A stretch of DNA of 64,000 nt from CAUZIB01 sp963663925 (GCA_965237405.1 OZ250139.1:2728001-2792000), one strand, 5' to 3'; positions 18,374-27,102 are shown, numbered from the stretch's first letter. Numbers and translations: made by a program. Notes: generated by a model not told the origin, from the sequence alone.

Positions 18374-19993
18374 TTAAATCCCGATCTTCTCGATATCCTC
18401 GACGGTCACCTCGTCGGCCGTCCGGTCGTAGAGCTTGGTCGTGCGCAGGCTCTCATGCGCGGCGATCGCCTGGGCGCGCTCGAGCGTACCGCCATTGAGT
18501 AGATAGGCCGTGATGCCCGTGGCCCGGAAGGTGTGGCAATTGGCCTCGCCGAGGCCGACGGCTGTGACGCGCCGCTTGATCATCCGGAACACATCCACCC
18601 GGCTCAGCCGGCGCGGGCTGAGCCCGCCCGCCCGCGGCATCGAGCGCCACAGGGGCGCGTCTTTCTCGGCCGCGATACCGGCCGCGGCGAGATAGGCGTC
18701 GAGATAGGCCTCCGCCTTGTGGTGGACCGGTACGGCGTGGTGCTTCCCGCCTTTTTCCTGGAGCCGCAGCCACCAGCGCTTGCCCTGCTGGTAGTAGTCC
18801 TCCACGCGCATGCCGACGACGGCCGAGACGCGCGCAAAGCTGTAGACCATCACGCCCAGCAGGGCGCGATCGCGCAGGCCGCGGAGGGTCGCGGTGTCGA
18901 TGGTGTCCAGCAGCAGCCGCGCTTCGGCGGGTTGCAGCACCGGTGTCTTGCCCGTCCTGACCACGTGGGTCGGCCCGCGCACCGAGGCGGCCGGGTTGGT
19001 GGGTATCACTTGCCCGATCACCAGCCAATCGAACAGCCGGCGGATGGCGGCCAGATGCTGCTTGATCGTGGGGGCGCGATACCGGCCGTGCATTTCGTCG
19101 ATGTAGGTGGCCACGGCGATCGGTGAAATCTGTGCGAGCGCGAGCCCGCGCGCGTCGCACCAGGTAAAGAACCGCGTCACGGCCGTGCCGTACGCCGCGC
19201 GTGTATGCGGGTTGCGGATCTGGGCCGTGAAAAACTCCACCGTCCGCTCCGCGGCCTGCGGCCCGGCCCTTAGGACAATGTCCGGAAGGCCCTCGATCTC
19301 CCAGCCCCCTGGCAAGATGAGCGCCTCCGCCGGCGCTGACACCGGGGCCAGTGCGTCCGGCTGTTGCAGGGCCGGCGCTGGCGGGGGAGTCGGCAGTGTC
19401 GGATCCGTGATCATCACAAACAGGACGACCAGCAGCTTCATAAGAGCATGCCGCAACGCCTCCTTGGCCGGATCACCGGCGATTGCGTCAACGAGAAAGA
19501 CCAAGAGCCAGGTGAGCCACGTCTTCGTATCCTCCCGAGCCTCGGCTGGCGCGGCCTCTATCACGGCCCCCATGTCGGCGGACAGTGCCTCGACGGTCTT
19601 GAGTTCTGGCTCCGGCGGGGCGGTGAGAATACCTTCGGCGCGCGTCTCCAATCGGCCGACGGCCGCTGCCAGGCGTTCGTCCCATGCCTCACCGAACAGG
19701 CTATGGTCGACCGTCCAGAGTGCCTTTATCGCCCCGCGGGCGGCCTGCGTGTCGACCATCCAGTGCGCCTTCAGCACGTCGTGGAGGGCCTGCGTGTCGA
19801 CTGTGTAGTGCGCCTTCAGCGCGTCGTGGAGGGCCTGCGTGTCGACTGTGTAGTGCGCCTGTATCGCCTCGCGGGCGGCCTGGATGGTGGCCTGCATGTC
19901 GGCCGCCGACGCCTGTATCGCCTGTCTGGCGGCCTGCAGGGCGGCCTGCATGTCGGCCGCCGACGGGTCATTCCCAGAGAGTCGCAGCTCCAT
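18374..19993 (-). CDS. Tyrosine recombinase with repeat-rich N-terminus and hydrophobic segments
   Basis: 539 aa from the ATG at 19993. Residues 1-100 contain two 18-residue repeats (ADMQAALQAARQAIQA type) and then three or four 15-residue repeats (HYTVDTQALHDALKA). Two hydrophobic stretches follow near residues 157-172 (WLTWLLVFLVDAIAG) and 183-197 (LMKLLVVLFVMITD), then a proline linker. The last ~290 residues are a SAM-like core-binding domain and a catalytic domain with Arg (YSFARVS), Lys (EKGGKHH), HTFR, a second His (AIAAHES) and the Tyr nucleophile (TTKLYDR). The catalytic set is complete. The N-terminal half is unusual for integrases and might anchor or oligomerise the enzyme. Confidence 0.85.
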   Translation of the reverse strand: MELRLSGNDPSAADMQAALQAARQAIQASAADMQATIQAAREAIQAHYTVDTQALHDALKAHYTVDTQALHDVLKAHWMVDTQAARGAIKALWTVDHSLFGEAWDERLAAAVGRLETRAEGILTAPPEPELKTVEALSADMGAVIEAAPAEAREDTKTWLTWLLVFLVDAIAGDPAKEALRHALMKLLVVLFVMITDPTLPTPPPAPALQQPDALAPVSAPAEALILPGGWEIEGLPDIVLRAGPQAAERTVEFFTAQIRNPHTRAAYGTAVTRFFTWCDARGLALAQISPIAVATYIDEMHGRYRAPTIKQHLAAIRRLFDWLVIGQVIPTNPAASVRGPTHVVRTGKTPVLQPAEARLLLDTIDTATLRGLRDRALLGVMVYSFARVSAVVGMRVEDYYQQGKRWWLRLQEKGGKHHAVPVHHKAEAYLDAYLAAAGIAAEKDAPLWRSMPRAGGLSPRRLSRVDVFRMIKRRVTAVGLGEANCHTFRATGITAYLLNGGTLERAQAIAAHESLRTTKLYDRTADEVTVEDIEKIGI

Positions 19994-20001
19994 TACCAAA
20001 T

Positions 20002-20027
20002 CGTAACATAACGTCCTTTATGTTACG
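20002..20027. repeat. 10-bp inverted repeat with 6-bp spacer upstream of the recombinase
   Basis: CGTAACATAA and TTATGTTACG flank a 6-bp spacer, ending 9 bp before the recombinase ATG. The geometry (about 10-bp arms, 6-8-bp spacer) matches core sites of tyrosine recombinases; an operator for autorepression is equally possible. Confidence 0.5.
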
Positions 20028-20063
20028 CATATGGATAGGGGAGGCCTCCCCTTTCGTCCGCCT

Positions 20064-20219
20064 GGTCTTGCTCGCGTTCAAGCGGACGTACAACGAGCAG
20101 TGGATGCTGGAGAAGTACCACTCTCGAAGCCCCGCCCAGGTGCGACGTGACCTCGTCGGGCTGGCAAAGGCAGCGTAGATGCGAATACCGTCGAACCACT
20201 GTCCAAGAACCCTGGGGCG
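20064..20219 (+). mobile_element. IS3-family right-end fragment
   Basis: The sequence carries the last ~50 codons of OrfB (LLAFKRTYNEQWMLEKY, SPAQVRRDLVGL) and the terminal repeat CCTGGGGCG. It matches the right end of the full copy at 53.1-54.4 kb. It faces outward, opposite to the end at 16813, so the two bracket 3.4 kb. Confidence 0.85.
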
Positions 20220-20376
20220 CTACAAACCAGGCAAGTGCGTACAGGCCGTTGGCCTGTTCATTTTCGTACTCTCAGAAGCTAAAAAAGCGGCCGACTCAAC
20301 TCTAAAATGAGGGGATGAATAGTTTTGCACACAGTTCGCAACGCTACCGGAGCTTCGTATCGGTGCCGGATGTTTG

Positions 20377-21030
20377 TCACCTGATACTGAACGTCTTGCC
20401 TACACCGAACACCAGGGTGACGCCGGGCGTCGGCGCCCCGCTTCTGTCGAGCAGGCCTGAAAGATCTGAATCGTTCACGATCCCCGAGATCGTGAAATCG
20501 AGCTCCGCGGCCGAGAAGCCGTACCCGACCTCTCCATAGTTTCCGCTGAAGTCACCTGCGAACTCCCCAACCGTGCCGTAGAATCCCTCGTGCTCCGCTG
20601 TAACGCCGACGAACACATAATCCAAGGTGCCGGCACCGAAGTTTTCGTACTGTCCGAATGAAGCCTCAAGGCTCAAGGGTCCATATCCCGCGCCTAGGTT
20701 CGCCTCGACATAGGTGTCATCGAACTTACCTGTGTACAGGTAGGCGGTCACTCCGGCGCTCAGGTTCACCCCATCTCCCACTTCGCCTCCAACAGCGCCG
20801 AACAGATCGATCTCGACGCCGTCTCCGACATCCGCAAGCCATGTTCCGAAAGACACGGCTCCGATGCCTACGTCCACGCCTGCGCTCGCCGACGACGTCT
20901 TCTGTAGAATCCCGCGATAGAAGTACTGGCTCACCCAACCCGCATTGGCGGACACCTCGACTTCTTGGGCGTCGGCTCCGAGAGGCGAAAGCAGCGCGAG
21001 CGCGATGACCGCCACAGCGATCCTTCTCAT
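20377..21030 (-). CDS. TorF-family outer-membrane protein (putative porin)
   Basis: 217 aa from the ATG at 21030, with signal peptide (RRIAVAVIALALLSPLGADA, cleavage after ADAQ). The mature N-terminus VSANAGWVSQYFYRGI is typical of the TIGR02001/TorF family. The rest is alternating beta strands (GVTAYLYTGKF, YVEANLGAGYG, YVFVGVTAEHEG) and ends in GVGKTFSIR. It should be an outer-membrane beta-barrel. An earlier in-frame ATG at 21054 is possible. Substrate unknown; proximity to amtB is only suggestive of nitrogen scavenging. Confidence 0.75.
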   Translation of the reverse strand: MRRIAVAVIALALLSPLGADAQEVEVSANAGWVSQYFYRGILQKTSSASAGVDVGIGAVSFGTWLADVGDGVEIDLFGAVGGEVGDGVNLSAGVTAYLYTGKFDDTYVEANLGAGYGPLSLEASFGQYENFGAGTLDYVFVGVTAEHEGFYGTVGEFAGDFSGNYGEVGYGFSAAELDFTISGIVNDSDLSGLLDRSGAPTPGVTLVFGVGKTFSIR

Positions 21031-21360
21031 CGGTTTTCTTAGTACATCCTCCATCGAGAAACCCACGACCGACACCACTCCCACCCGACCCAGCGTTCGC
21101 ATCCACGACATCGTCATCCTCCGTATCCGGCTATCAAGCACCGAGTGGATTCCCATACTCCAACCCTCGCGGTGGGTTCTGGTCCTTCCTGTCACACGTT
21201 TCCCGGAACCGCGCGACCACCCCAGCAGGACGCCCATTGTGACGAGCCGCGACAGGCGCCGGCGTGAGTCGTGACGAAACATCCGCGGTGACATGGTTGA
21301 CGCGTTCCTTCCCTGAAGTGTGTGGTGGAAAGCTCGTGATGACCGCGTCAGGGGCGTCCA

Positions 21361-22815
21361 TCACCCGTGCGCGACGCTGTCGCCCGAATAGGCCTCCATG
21401 CCCATCTCGCTGACGTCGAGGCCCGCCGCTTCCTCGTCGGCCGTCACTCGGATGCCACCGATCGCTTTGAGCCCCCCCCAGAAGATAAACGCCAGCAGGA
21501 ACGTGAACGCCCCGACGGCGAGCACCCCGATGAACTGCGCCCCCAAGAGCCCGAGCCCGCCGCCCATAAAGAGACCGTCGCGATCGATCCCCCCCGGGGC
21601 GGCCGTCGTCGCGAAGAGGCCGATGGCCAACGTGCCCCAAATGCCGTTCGTGAGGTGGACCGACAGGGCGCCGACCGGGTCGTCGATCCGGATCTTGTCG
21701 AAGCACAGCACGCTGAAGACCACGAGCACCCCGGCCACGAGACCGATCACGACCGCGGCGGGGGCTGTGACGAAGGCGCACGGGGCCGTGATGGCCACCA
21801 AGCCCGCGAGCGCACCGTTCACGGTCATGCTGAAGTCCGGTTTGCCCAACACCAACCACGCGGTGATCGTGGCGGCCAGGAGCCCGGCGGCGCACGCGAG
21901 GTTCGTCGTGACGACGATGTGAGACACGGCGAGCGCCCCTTCGCCCGAGATCCCCATGGTGCTGCCGGGGTTGAACCCGAACCAGCCGAGCCAGAGAATC
22001 ATGCCGCCCAGAAACGCCAGGGCCATGCTGTGTCCCTTGATGGGGTGGACGCGCCCCTGCCGGTATTTCCCGATCCGTGGACCAAGGAGCACGATCCCCG
22101 CGAGTCCAGCCCAGCCGCCAACCGAGTGCACGACCGTTGACCCCGCGAAATCCCACATCCCCAGCTCGGCCAGCCAGCCGCCACCCCAGATCCAGTGGCC
22201 CGTGATTGGGTAGCTCAAGGCCACCAACAGGAACGCGAAGATCATGAACGAGCGATAGTGGACCCGCTCGGCGACGCACCCCGACACGATGGTGGCCGCC
22301 GTGCCGGCGAACACCAGCTGGAAGAAGAACTTGGCGAACAGCGGGATCCCCGTCCAGTTGATCGCCCCGTAGACGCCGTGGTAGGCATCGCCCACCGCTG
22401 GACTGTTGTCCGCGCCCGACACCAACAGCCCGCTCAGCCCGAGGACGGCGTTGCCATCGCCGAACATCAGCGTCCAGCCGACCAGCCAGAAGGCAATCGA
22501 CGAAATGCCAAACACGACGAAGTTCTTGCCCAGGATGTTCACCGCGTTCTTGGCGCGACAGAATCCTGCCTCGATACAGCCGAAGCCGGCGTTCATGAAA
22601 AAGACCAGGAACCCGGCCACCAGCACCCAGAGCGTGTCGACGGCGACGTCCGTCGTCCAGAGCGACTCCGCCTCGGCCTCCTGCGCGTACGCGGGCACGG
22701 CCAGGCCGACAACGGCTGCCAACGTGATTAGGCCGCACAGCGCGGTGCGCGCCCGCAGGTTCCAGGTACCAAACGCATCACCAACGCGTGGCGTCACAGT
22801 CGTGGTCTTCAGCAC
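21361..22815 (-). CDS. amtB: Ammonium transporter
   Basis: 484 aa with an N-terminal signal-like segment and about 11 transmembrane helices. Signatures: FFMNAGFGCIEAGFCRAKN, DFAGSTVVHSVGGWAGLAG (periplasmic binding region) and GALAVSHIVVTTNLACAAG; conserved pore residues are visible around FNPGSTMG. It conducts NH3/NH4+ across the inner membrane. It follows glnK by 21 bp on the same strand, the classic pair in which PII blocks the transporter. Confidence 0.97.
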   Translation of the reverse strand: MLKTTTVTPRVGDAFGTWNLRARTALCGLITLAAVVGLAVPAYAQEAEAESLWTTDVAVDTLWVLVAGFLVFFMNAGFGCIEAGFCRAKNAVNILGKNFVVFGISSIAFWLVGWTLMFGDGNAVLGLSGLLVSGADNSPAVGDAYHGVYGAINWTGIPLFAKFFFQLVFAGTAATIVSGCVAERVHYRSFMIFAFLLVALSYPITGHWIWGGGWLAELGMWDFAGSTVVHSVGGWAGLAGIVLLGPRIGKYRQGRVHPIKGHSMALAFLGGMILWLGWFGFNPGSTMGISGEGALAVSHIVVTTNLACAAGLLAATITAWLVLGKPDFSMTVNGALAGLVAITAPCAFVTAPAAVVIGLVAGVLVVFSVLCFDKIRIDDPVGALSVHLTNGIWGTLAIGLFATTAAPGGIDRDGLFMGGGLGLLGAQFIGVLAVGAFTFLLAFIFWGGLKAIGGIRVTADEEAAGLDVSEMGMEAYSGDSVAHG

Positions 22816-22836
22816 AGCTTTCCTCCGTCTCCCGGG

Positions 22837-23175
22837 CTAGAGTGCGGCCGGGCCGGTCTCCCCGGTTCGGATGCGAACGACCTCGCCCATATCGCTCACA
22901 AAGATCTTCCCGTCACCGATTTCGCCGGTCCGGGCGGAGGTCTTGATGGCCTCGACGATGGCGTCGACCTGCGCATCATCAGCCACGACCTCGATCTTGA
23001 TCTTGGCCACGAAATCCACGGAATACTCCGCACCCCGGTAGATCTCGGTGTGCCCCTTCTGCCGCCCGAAGCCCCTGACTTCTGTCACGGTCAACCCCTG
23101 GGCACCGGTCTTTGTCAGCGCGTCACGGGCGTCGTCGAACACGTGCGGTTTGATGATCGCCGTGATGAGTTTCAT
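22837..23175 (-). CDS. glnK: PII nitrogen regulatory protein
   Basis: 112 aa from the ATG at 23175. MKLITAIIKPHVFDD, then the T-loop VRGFGRQKGHTEIYRGAEYSVDF with the uridylylatable Tyr (GAEYSVDF), and the B/C-loop TGEIGDGKIFV. It senses ATP/ADP and 2-oxoglutarate and gates AmtB. A longer in-frame extension upstream lacks support because it would include the promoter region. GlnK is preferred over GlnB because of the amtB linkage. Confidence 0.95.
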   Translation of the reverse strand: MKLITAIIKPHVFDDARDALTKTGAQGLTVTEVRGFGRQKGHTEIYRGAEYSVDFVAKIKIEVVADDAQVDAIVEAIKTSARTGEIGDGKIFVSDMGEVVRIRTGETGPAAL

Positions 23176-23241
23176 GGCTGGCTCTCCACTAAATTTCGAT
23201 GGGCCACAAGGCGGCGGGACGTTGTGACGTTGTCTTTCGTA

Positions 23242-23257
23242 TGCAAGAAGCGGGCCA
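23242..23257 (-). promoter_or_regulatory. Sigma54 (-24/-12) promoter for glnK-amtB
   Basis: On the minus strand TGGCCCGCTTCTTGCA fits the sigma54 consensus TGGCACG-N4-TTGCA with correct GG-GC spacing, about 70 bp upstream of the glnK start. This implies nitrogen-limitation control through an NtrC-type activator. The remaining sequence from 23258 to 23673 shows no gene. Confidence 0.7.
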
Positions 23258-23673
23258 GTTACGCGCACGAGTCTCGAGGGCACGGGGCGCACCGGAAACA
23301 CGCGGCAACCGACGCTCTGCATGTCCTACGAGGTTTCGGCGCAGTCAACATAAATGTAGAGATCACATCTGCCTTCAACATTCATGTCGAGAGTGTTGAT
23401 CGGAAATCGATGGAGTCCAACGGACCAGCACGAAAACAATGAGGAAGGACAGGATCTACCGACTCACCACTACGCGAGCCGTCGCTGGTCAGGGTCGCAT
23501 GGATCTACATAAACGTCGAGAAATGAGCACAAGCCGACATTAGTGTGGCCAGCTGCTACCCGCGAAAGCGGGCGCAATCGATAGTATTCTGGCCAATAAC
23601 CGTTACTGGGATAAACAGACTCACCAAAAACAGCCCGGAGAGCCTTCGCCGACCAGGCGCGTCCTCCGAGCTC

Positions 23674-23781
23674 CTAGCCGTTCTCCAGCATGTATGGTTC
23701 AAGCTTCAGCCATTTGATGGATTCTAAGCACTTAAACTTGTCTCTGGCGTGGTTCTCCTGCATTTCACTCGTCGGCCAACA
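23674..23781 (-). pseudogene. C-terminal tail of an unknown gene cut by IS3
   Basis: An open frame ending EMQENHARDKFKCLES, then KWLKLEPYMLENG and a stop runs out of the left IS3 end on the minus strand. Codon use looks coding, but no upstream part survives beyond the IS, so it seems to be the 3' remnant of a disrupted gene. Not identified. Confidence 0.35.
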
Positions 23782-25079
23782 GAGGTGGACCCCGGAATTG
23801 GGACAGCTTGCGAAGGTGGGATCCAGACCAAGGCGAAGGAGTCTGGCATGCCACGGAAGAGACGGAGTTCTCCTGCTGAGCTGAAGGCGACGGTCGCGTG
23901 GGAGGCGCTTCGCGAGGAAGCGACGATGGCGGAGCTGGCGGCCCGCTACGATGTGCATCCGAAACCTGATTACCACCTGGAAGAAGACGGCTCGACAGAC
24001 GGTGCTGGCCGGCTTGTCGGGGAACCACGAGCGGCAGAAGGCCTCTCGGGAGACCGAGGTCAAGGAGCTGCGGGCCAAGATCGGAGAACTCGTCATCGAG
24101 CGGGATTTTTTATCGAAGGCCTTGGTCGGTGAGCCGCGGCCGGAGAGTCGAGATGGTCGATCCCAACCACCCACGGATCAGCATCGTACGGCAATGCCGC
24201 TTGGTGTCGCTCGCCCGCTCGTCGTTCTCCGACGCGGGCACGGGCGAGAGCCCGTTGACCCTGCGCCTGATGCGGTTGATCGACGCGCAGTTCTTGGAGA
24301 CGCCGTTCGACGGCTCGCGGCAGATGACACGCTGGCTCCGCCGTCAGGGCGACATGGTCTCTCGCAAGCGGGTGCGCCGCCTGATGCGACTGCTGGGGGT
24401 GCCCGCGCTCTACCAGCGGCCCAGGACGTCGCAGCCGCACCCGGCGCACCGGATCTATCCCTCCCTGCTGCGCGATCTGCCGATCACGCGGCCGAACCAC
24501 GTGTGGTGCACGGATGTTACCGACATCCCCCTGCGCCGGGGCTTTCTGTGCCTGGTCGTCGTGATGGACTGGGCGAGCCGCACGGGGCTGTCCTGGCGCC
24601 TGTCCAACACGCTCGATGCCAGCGTCTGCGTCGAGGCGTTGCACGAGGCGCTCGAGCGTGATGGCCCTCCAGAGATTTTCCATGGCGACCAGGGCAGCCA
24701 ATTCACCAGCGTCGACTTCACCGACGTGCTCACGGAGGCGGGCATTCGCATCTCGATGGACGGCACAGGCCGCTGGATGGACAACGTGTTCATCGAGCGG
24801 TTGTGGCGATCGCGCAAGGACGAGGGCGTCTACCTGTCGGAGTTCGCGACCGGCTCCCAGGCCCGGACCGGCATCGGCGGGTGGATGGACTTCTACGACC
24901 GGTGCCGGCCTCACTCGTCGCTCAACGACCGGACGCCGGACGAGGCGGACACTAACGACGGGGCTGACACGAGCCCGGGGCTACGGCCGGTCTCCTGTCA
25001 GTCTAATGTAGCTTGAATCATGCCCCCGGATTCCACCTTAGCTGTGACGAACACCTGTCCAAAGGATGGGGTCCACCTC
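23782..25079 (+). mobile_element. IS3-family insertion sequence with broken orfA
   Basis: The terminal repeats begin GAGGTGGACCCC at both ends (inverted). The orfA-like frame starts at 23848 (MPRKRRSSPAELKATVAWEA); after the HTH region (MAELAARYDVHP) one extra A in the AAACC run near 23960 throws it out of frame. The continuation ITTWKKTARQTVLAGL to ERDFLSKALV lies in the next frame. orfB is intact. About 1.3 kb, usual for IS3. Confidence 0.85.
24129..25016 (+). CDS. IS3-family transposase OrfB (integrase core)
   Basis: 295 aa. An HTH_21-like N-terminus (SRQMTRWLRRQGDMVSRKRV) precedes the DDE core: WCTDVTDIPL (Asp), FHGDQGSQFTS (Asp) and NVFIERLWRSRK (Glu). The end is DRCRPHSSLNDRTP. All three catalytic residues are present. 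Full transposase normally needs OrfA-OrfB frameshift fusion, and OrfA is damaged here, so activity is doubtful. Confidence 0.9.
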   Translation: MSRGRRVEMVDPNHPRISIVRQCRLVSLARSSFSDAGTGESPLTLRLMRLIDAQFLETPFDGSRQMTRWLRRQGDMVSRKRVRRLMRLLGVPALYQRPRTSQPHPAHRIYPSLLRDLPITRPNHVWCTDVTDIPLRRGFLCLVVVMDWASRTGLSWRLSNTLDASVCVEALHEALERDGPPEIFHGDQGSQFTSVDFTDVLTEAGIRISMDGTGRWMDNVFIERLWRSRKDEGVYLSEFATGSQARTGIGGWMDFYDRCRPHSSLNDRTPDEADTNDGADTSPGLRPVSCQSNVA

Positions 25080-25109
25080 TCCGACCGGCGGCGATGACAG
25101 TCCACACCC

Positions 25110-25302
25110 ATGCATCCCGGCCCGAACCCGCCCGCTGACCACCGCGACCGCACCTCCGCTGGCCAGGCCGGCGGACGAGGCGCCGCACCTGGCCGCGAGG
25201 TACTGGCCGGCCTCGTCGAGCGGGTCACCTTCCACAACCCCGAGACCGGCTTCTGCGTGCTCCGTATCAAGGCCCGCGGCCACCGCGATCTCGTCACTGT
25301 GG
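25110..25302 (+). pseudogene. RecD2-type helicase N-terminal fragment
   Basis: The frame reads LAGLVERVTFHNPETGFCVL, then RIKARGHRDLVTV, the conserved N-terminal OB-like start of RecD2/YrrC helicases in which a VxRVTFHNxExGFCVL block is typical. It then breaks off into unrelated sequence. About 65 codons of a ~740-aa protein remain, stranded between the IS3 right end and the second recombinase gene. Confidence 0.55.
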
Positions 25303-25413
25303 AAACGGCTCAAAGCAAGTCCGCGATGCTGGACTCGTCCTCGGCACACACGCGGATCTGCCGGTCTGAAAATCGAGCTGCTTTAGAACGGCGTTGCGCG
25401 GCCGCCCCGGTGC

Positions 25414-26397
25414 TCAGAGGTAGCGGGCGACGGCGCCGCGTTCGGCGTCGGCGCCGGCCGAGTAGTGGGCGACCATGCGGGCGGTCTTCCACGCGCCGGC
25501 CCGCATGACGGCCGCGGTCGAGGCGCCGCGGGCGGTGAGCTCGGAGGCCAGGCCCACCCGGCCGCTGTGCGCGGTGAGCCGGGTGGCGATGCCCGCGGCC
25601 TGGGCGGCGGCGGTGAAGCGGCGCCCGAGCTGCTGGGGCGTCAGGCCGCCGAAGACGCGGGTGGTCGGGTCGACGTCGGCGGGCTGCAGCGCGCGGACGG
25701 CCTTGGCGGCGGCGGCCTTGAGGTAGCGGACGTCGGCGGCGGTGCCCTCCTGGTTGGTCTTCGAGCGGCGCACGGTCAGGAGGATCGCGCCCGCGGTCGT
25801 GGCGGGCGCGATGTCGCGCCACTCGAGCGCGGCGGCTTCGCTACGGCGCAGCGCGCCCTGGAAGAGGACGGCGGCCAGGGCCTTGTCGAGCGCGGCGCGG
25901 CGGGCGGCGATGCGCGCCGACTCCCGGCCCCGGCCCGTCTCGCGGCGCTGGTCGGCGGTGGCGAGGATGGCGGCGAAGGCGTCGGCCAAGAGGGGCGCGG
26001 CCTGCCCCCGGCCGCGGTCGGCGCCGTCGCGCCGGAACCCGGCCAGCACGCGATCGGTGAGCGGGCCGCGGACCGTGTCCTTGGTGAGCGCGGCGCGGAA
26101 GGTGACGGCGGCGACCGCGAGGGCGGCCGTCGCGGGGGCGCGGCCCTGCTCGAACAGCGCCCCGAGGTAGGCGGCCAGGGTGGCGTCGGTGGCGGGCGCG
26201 GCGTCGCGCCAGGCGTCGAACTGGCGCACGGCGCGGGTGTAGGCGGCGCGGGTGTTGGCGCTCAGGGAATGTGCGGCCAGCCGGCGCGTAGTCGGCGGGC
26301 TGGTGGCGAGCGCGCCGTCCGGCGCAGCGGTGGTGGCAAGCGCGGCCGCAGTCGGCGCGTGTGTGTGGGCTGGTGGGCGGTTTGTTTTCTGCCCCAT
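25414..26397 (-). CDS. Tyrosine recombinase/integrase
   Basis: 327 aa from the ATG at 26397. The N-terminal SAM-like domain (SANTRAAYTRAVRQFDAWR) precedes a catalytic domain with Arg (FQGALRRSEAAAL), Lys (VRRSKTNQEG), HSGR, Trp in place of the second His (AGAWKTARM) and Tyr (VAHYSAG). The residue set is complete for a functional enzyme. Composition is extremely GC- and alanine-rich compared with the chromosomal genes, suggesting foreign origin. It is unrelated in N-terminal layout to the recombinase at 18.4 kb. Confidence 0.85.
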   Translation of the reverse strand: MGQKTNRPPAHTHAPTAAALATTAAPDGALATSPPTTRRLAAHSLSANTRAAYTRAVRQFDAWRDAAPATDATLAAYLGALFEQGRAPATAALAVAAVTFRAALTKDTVRGPLTDRVLAGFRRDGADRGRGQAAPLLADAFAAILATADQRRETGRGRESARIAARRAALDKALAAVLFQGALRRSEAAALEWRDIAPATTAGAILLTVRRSKTNQEGTAADVRYLKAAAAKAVRALQPADVDPTTRVFGGLTPQQLGRRFTAAAQAAGIATRLTAHSGRVGLASELTARGASTAAVMRAGAWKTARMVAHYSAGADAERGAVARYL

Positions 26398-26640
26398 AAC
26401 TGGAATTATGAGGCATGATAGGGGCGGCTTGAAAAGGGGGGGGGGCGGCGGGTCGCAGGAGACAGATCCCCCCGCCGGCGACACAACGGGCGGTCACCGT
26501 CCACCGGCCCGACGCCCGGCGCGCACGGCCCGTGAGGACAGGGCGCCGGGCGCGGGCGCCCACGGGACGGCGGGGGGCGGATCCCCGCCGCGACAGACGG
26601 GACGGACTCGCCCGGACGAGACGCCACGATCCCGATCTAG

Positions 26641-26766
26641 GCCACCATCCCGATGCAAGTGACCATCGCAATGGAAGTGTCCATCCCAATGCAAGTGTCC
26701 ATCCCAATGCAAGTGACCATCGCAATGGAAGTGACCATCGCAATGGAAGTGTCCATCCCGATGTCT
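26641..26766. repeat. 18-bp tandem repeat array (about 7 units)
   Basis: Units of the type CCATCGCAATGGAAGTGA or CCATCCCAATGCAAGTGT repeat head to tail. Each carries an imperfect CCAT...ATGG dyad. The array lies about 245 bp upstream of the second recombinase. Because the period is divisible by three, several frames stay open through it. The surrounding 26398-27552 has no convincing gene. Confidence 0.8.
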
Positions 26767-27075
26767 GAGGATCGCCGCATGGCGAACACGCACACGCCGA
26801 TGATCGGCTGACGGGTGTTCCCGACGCTGCAGGCGCGCCGCCAGCTGCGGGGCCTGATTGTTTTTGCGCGAACACGCACACATCGCGAGGGGATCCTGAC
26901 CCCAGGCTGGCGGCGCGGTCAGCGGCCAGCCGCCTCCCTTGGCCCCGAGATTTACCATCAGCGACCGGCCCGCATTCTTTTTCAGCCCTGCGACCTGTCC
27001 GGTGTGTCGCCTTCGGGTGGCCACGTCTCTATGCCGACGCCGGGCTGACGCTGAGGCCCACAGCCCCCTCAAAAC

Positions 27076-27102
27076 TGTTACTAGAAGCGACATCTAGTAA
27101 CA
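27076..27102. repeat. Perfect 10-bp inverted repeat with 7-bp spacer
   Basis: TGTTACTAGA and TCTAGTAACA flank AGCGACA. AT-rich within very GC-rich sequence, with the geometry of a tyrosine-recombinase core site; a terminator is less likely because no T-tract follows. Confidence 0.5.

Noticed and set aside
21134..22738. Long antisense frame of 534 codons opposite amtB
   Set aside because: It is the shadow of a clear ammonium transporter gene; its product is arginine/glycine-rich with no domain, as expected for antisense of high-GC codons.
25465..26418. Gly/Ala-rich frame antisense to the second tyrosine recombinase
   Set aside because: Artefact of very high GC; the opposite strand has all recombinase catalytic motifs.
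26641..26766. CRISPR array
   Set aside because: Units are contiguous 18-mers without spacers, and there are no cas genes in the window.
26637..26879. His-rich (GHFHCDGHFHCD) or other repeat proteins encoded across the 18-bp minisatellite
   Set aside because: The 18-bp period keeps several frames open on both strands; none has a good start or ribosome site, and composition is explained by the repeat.
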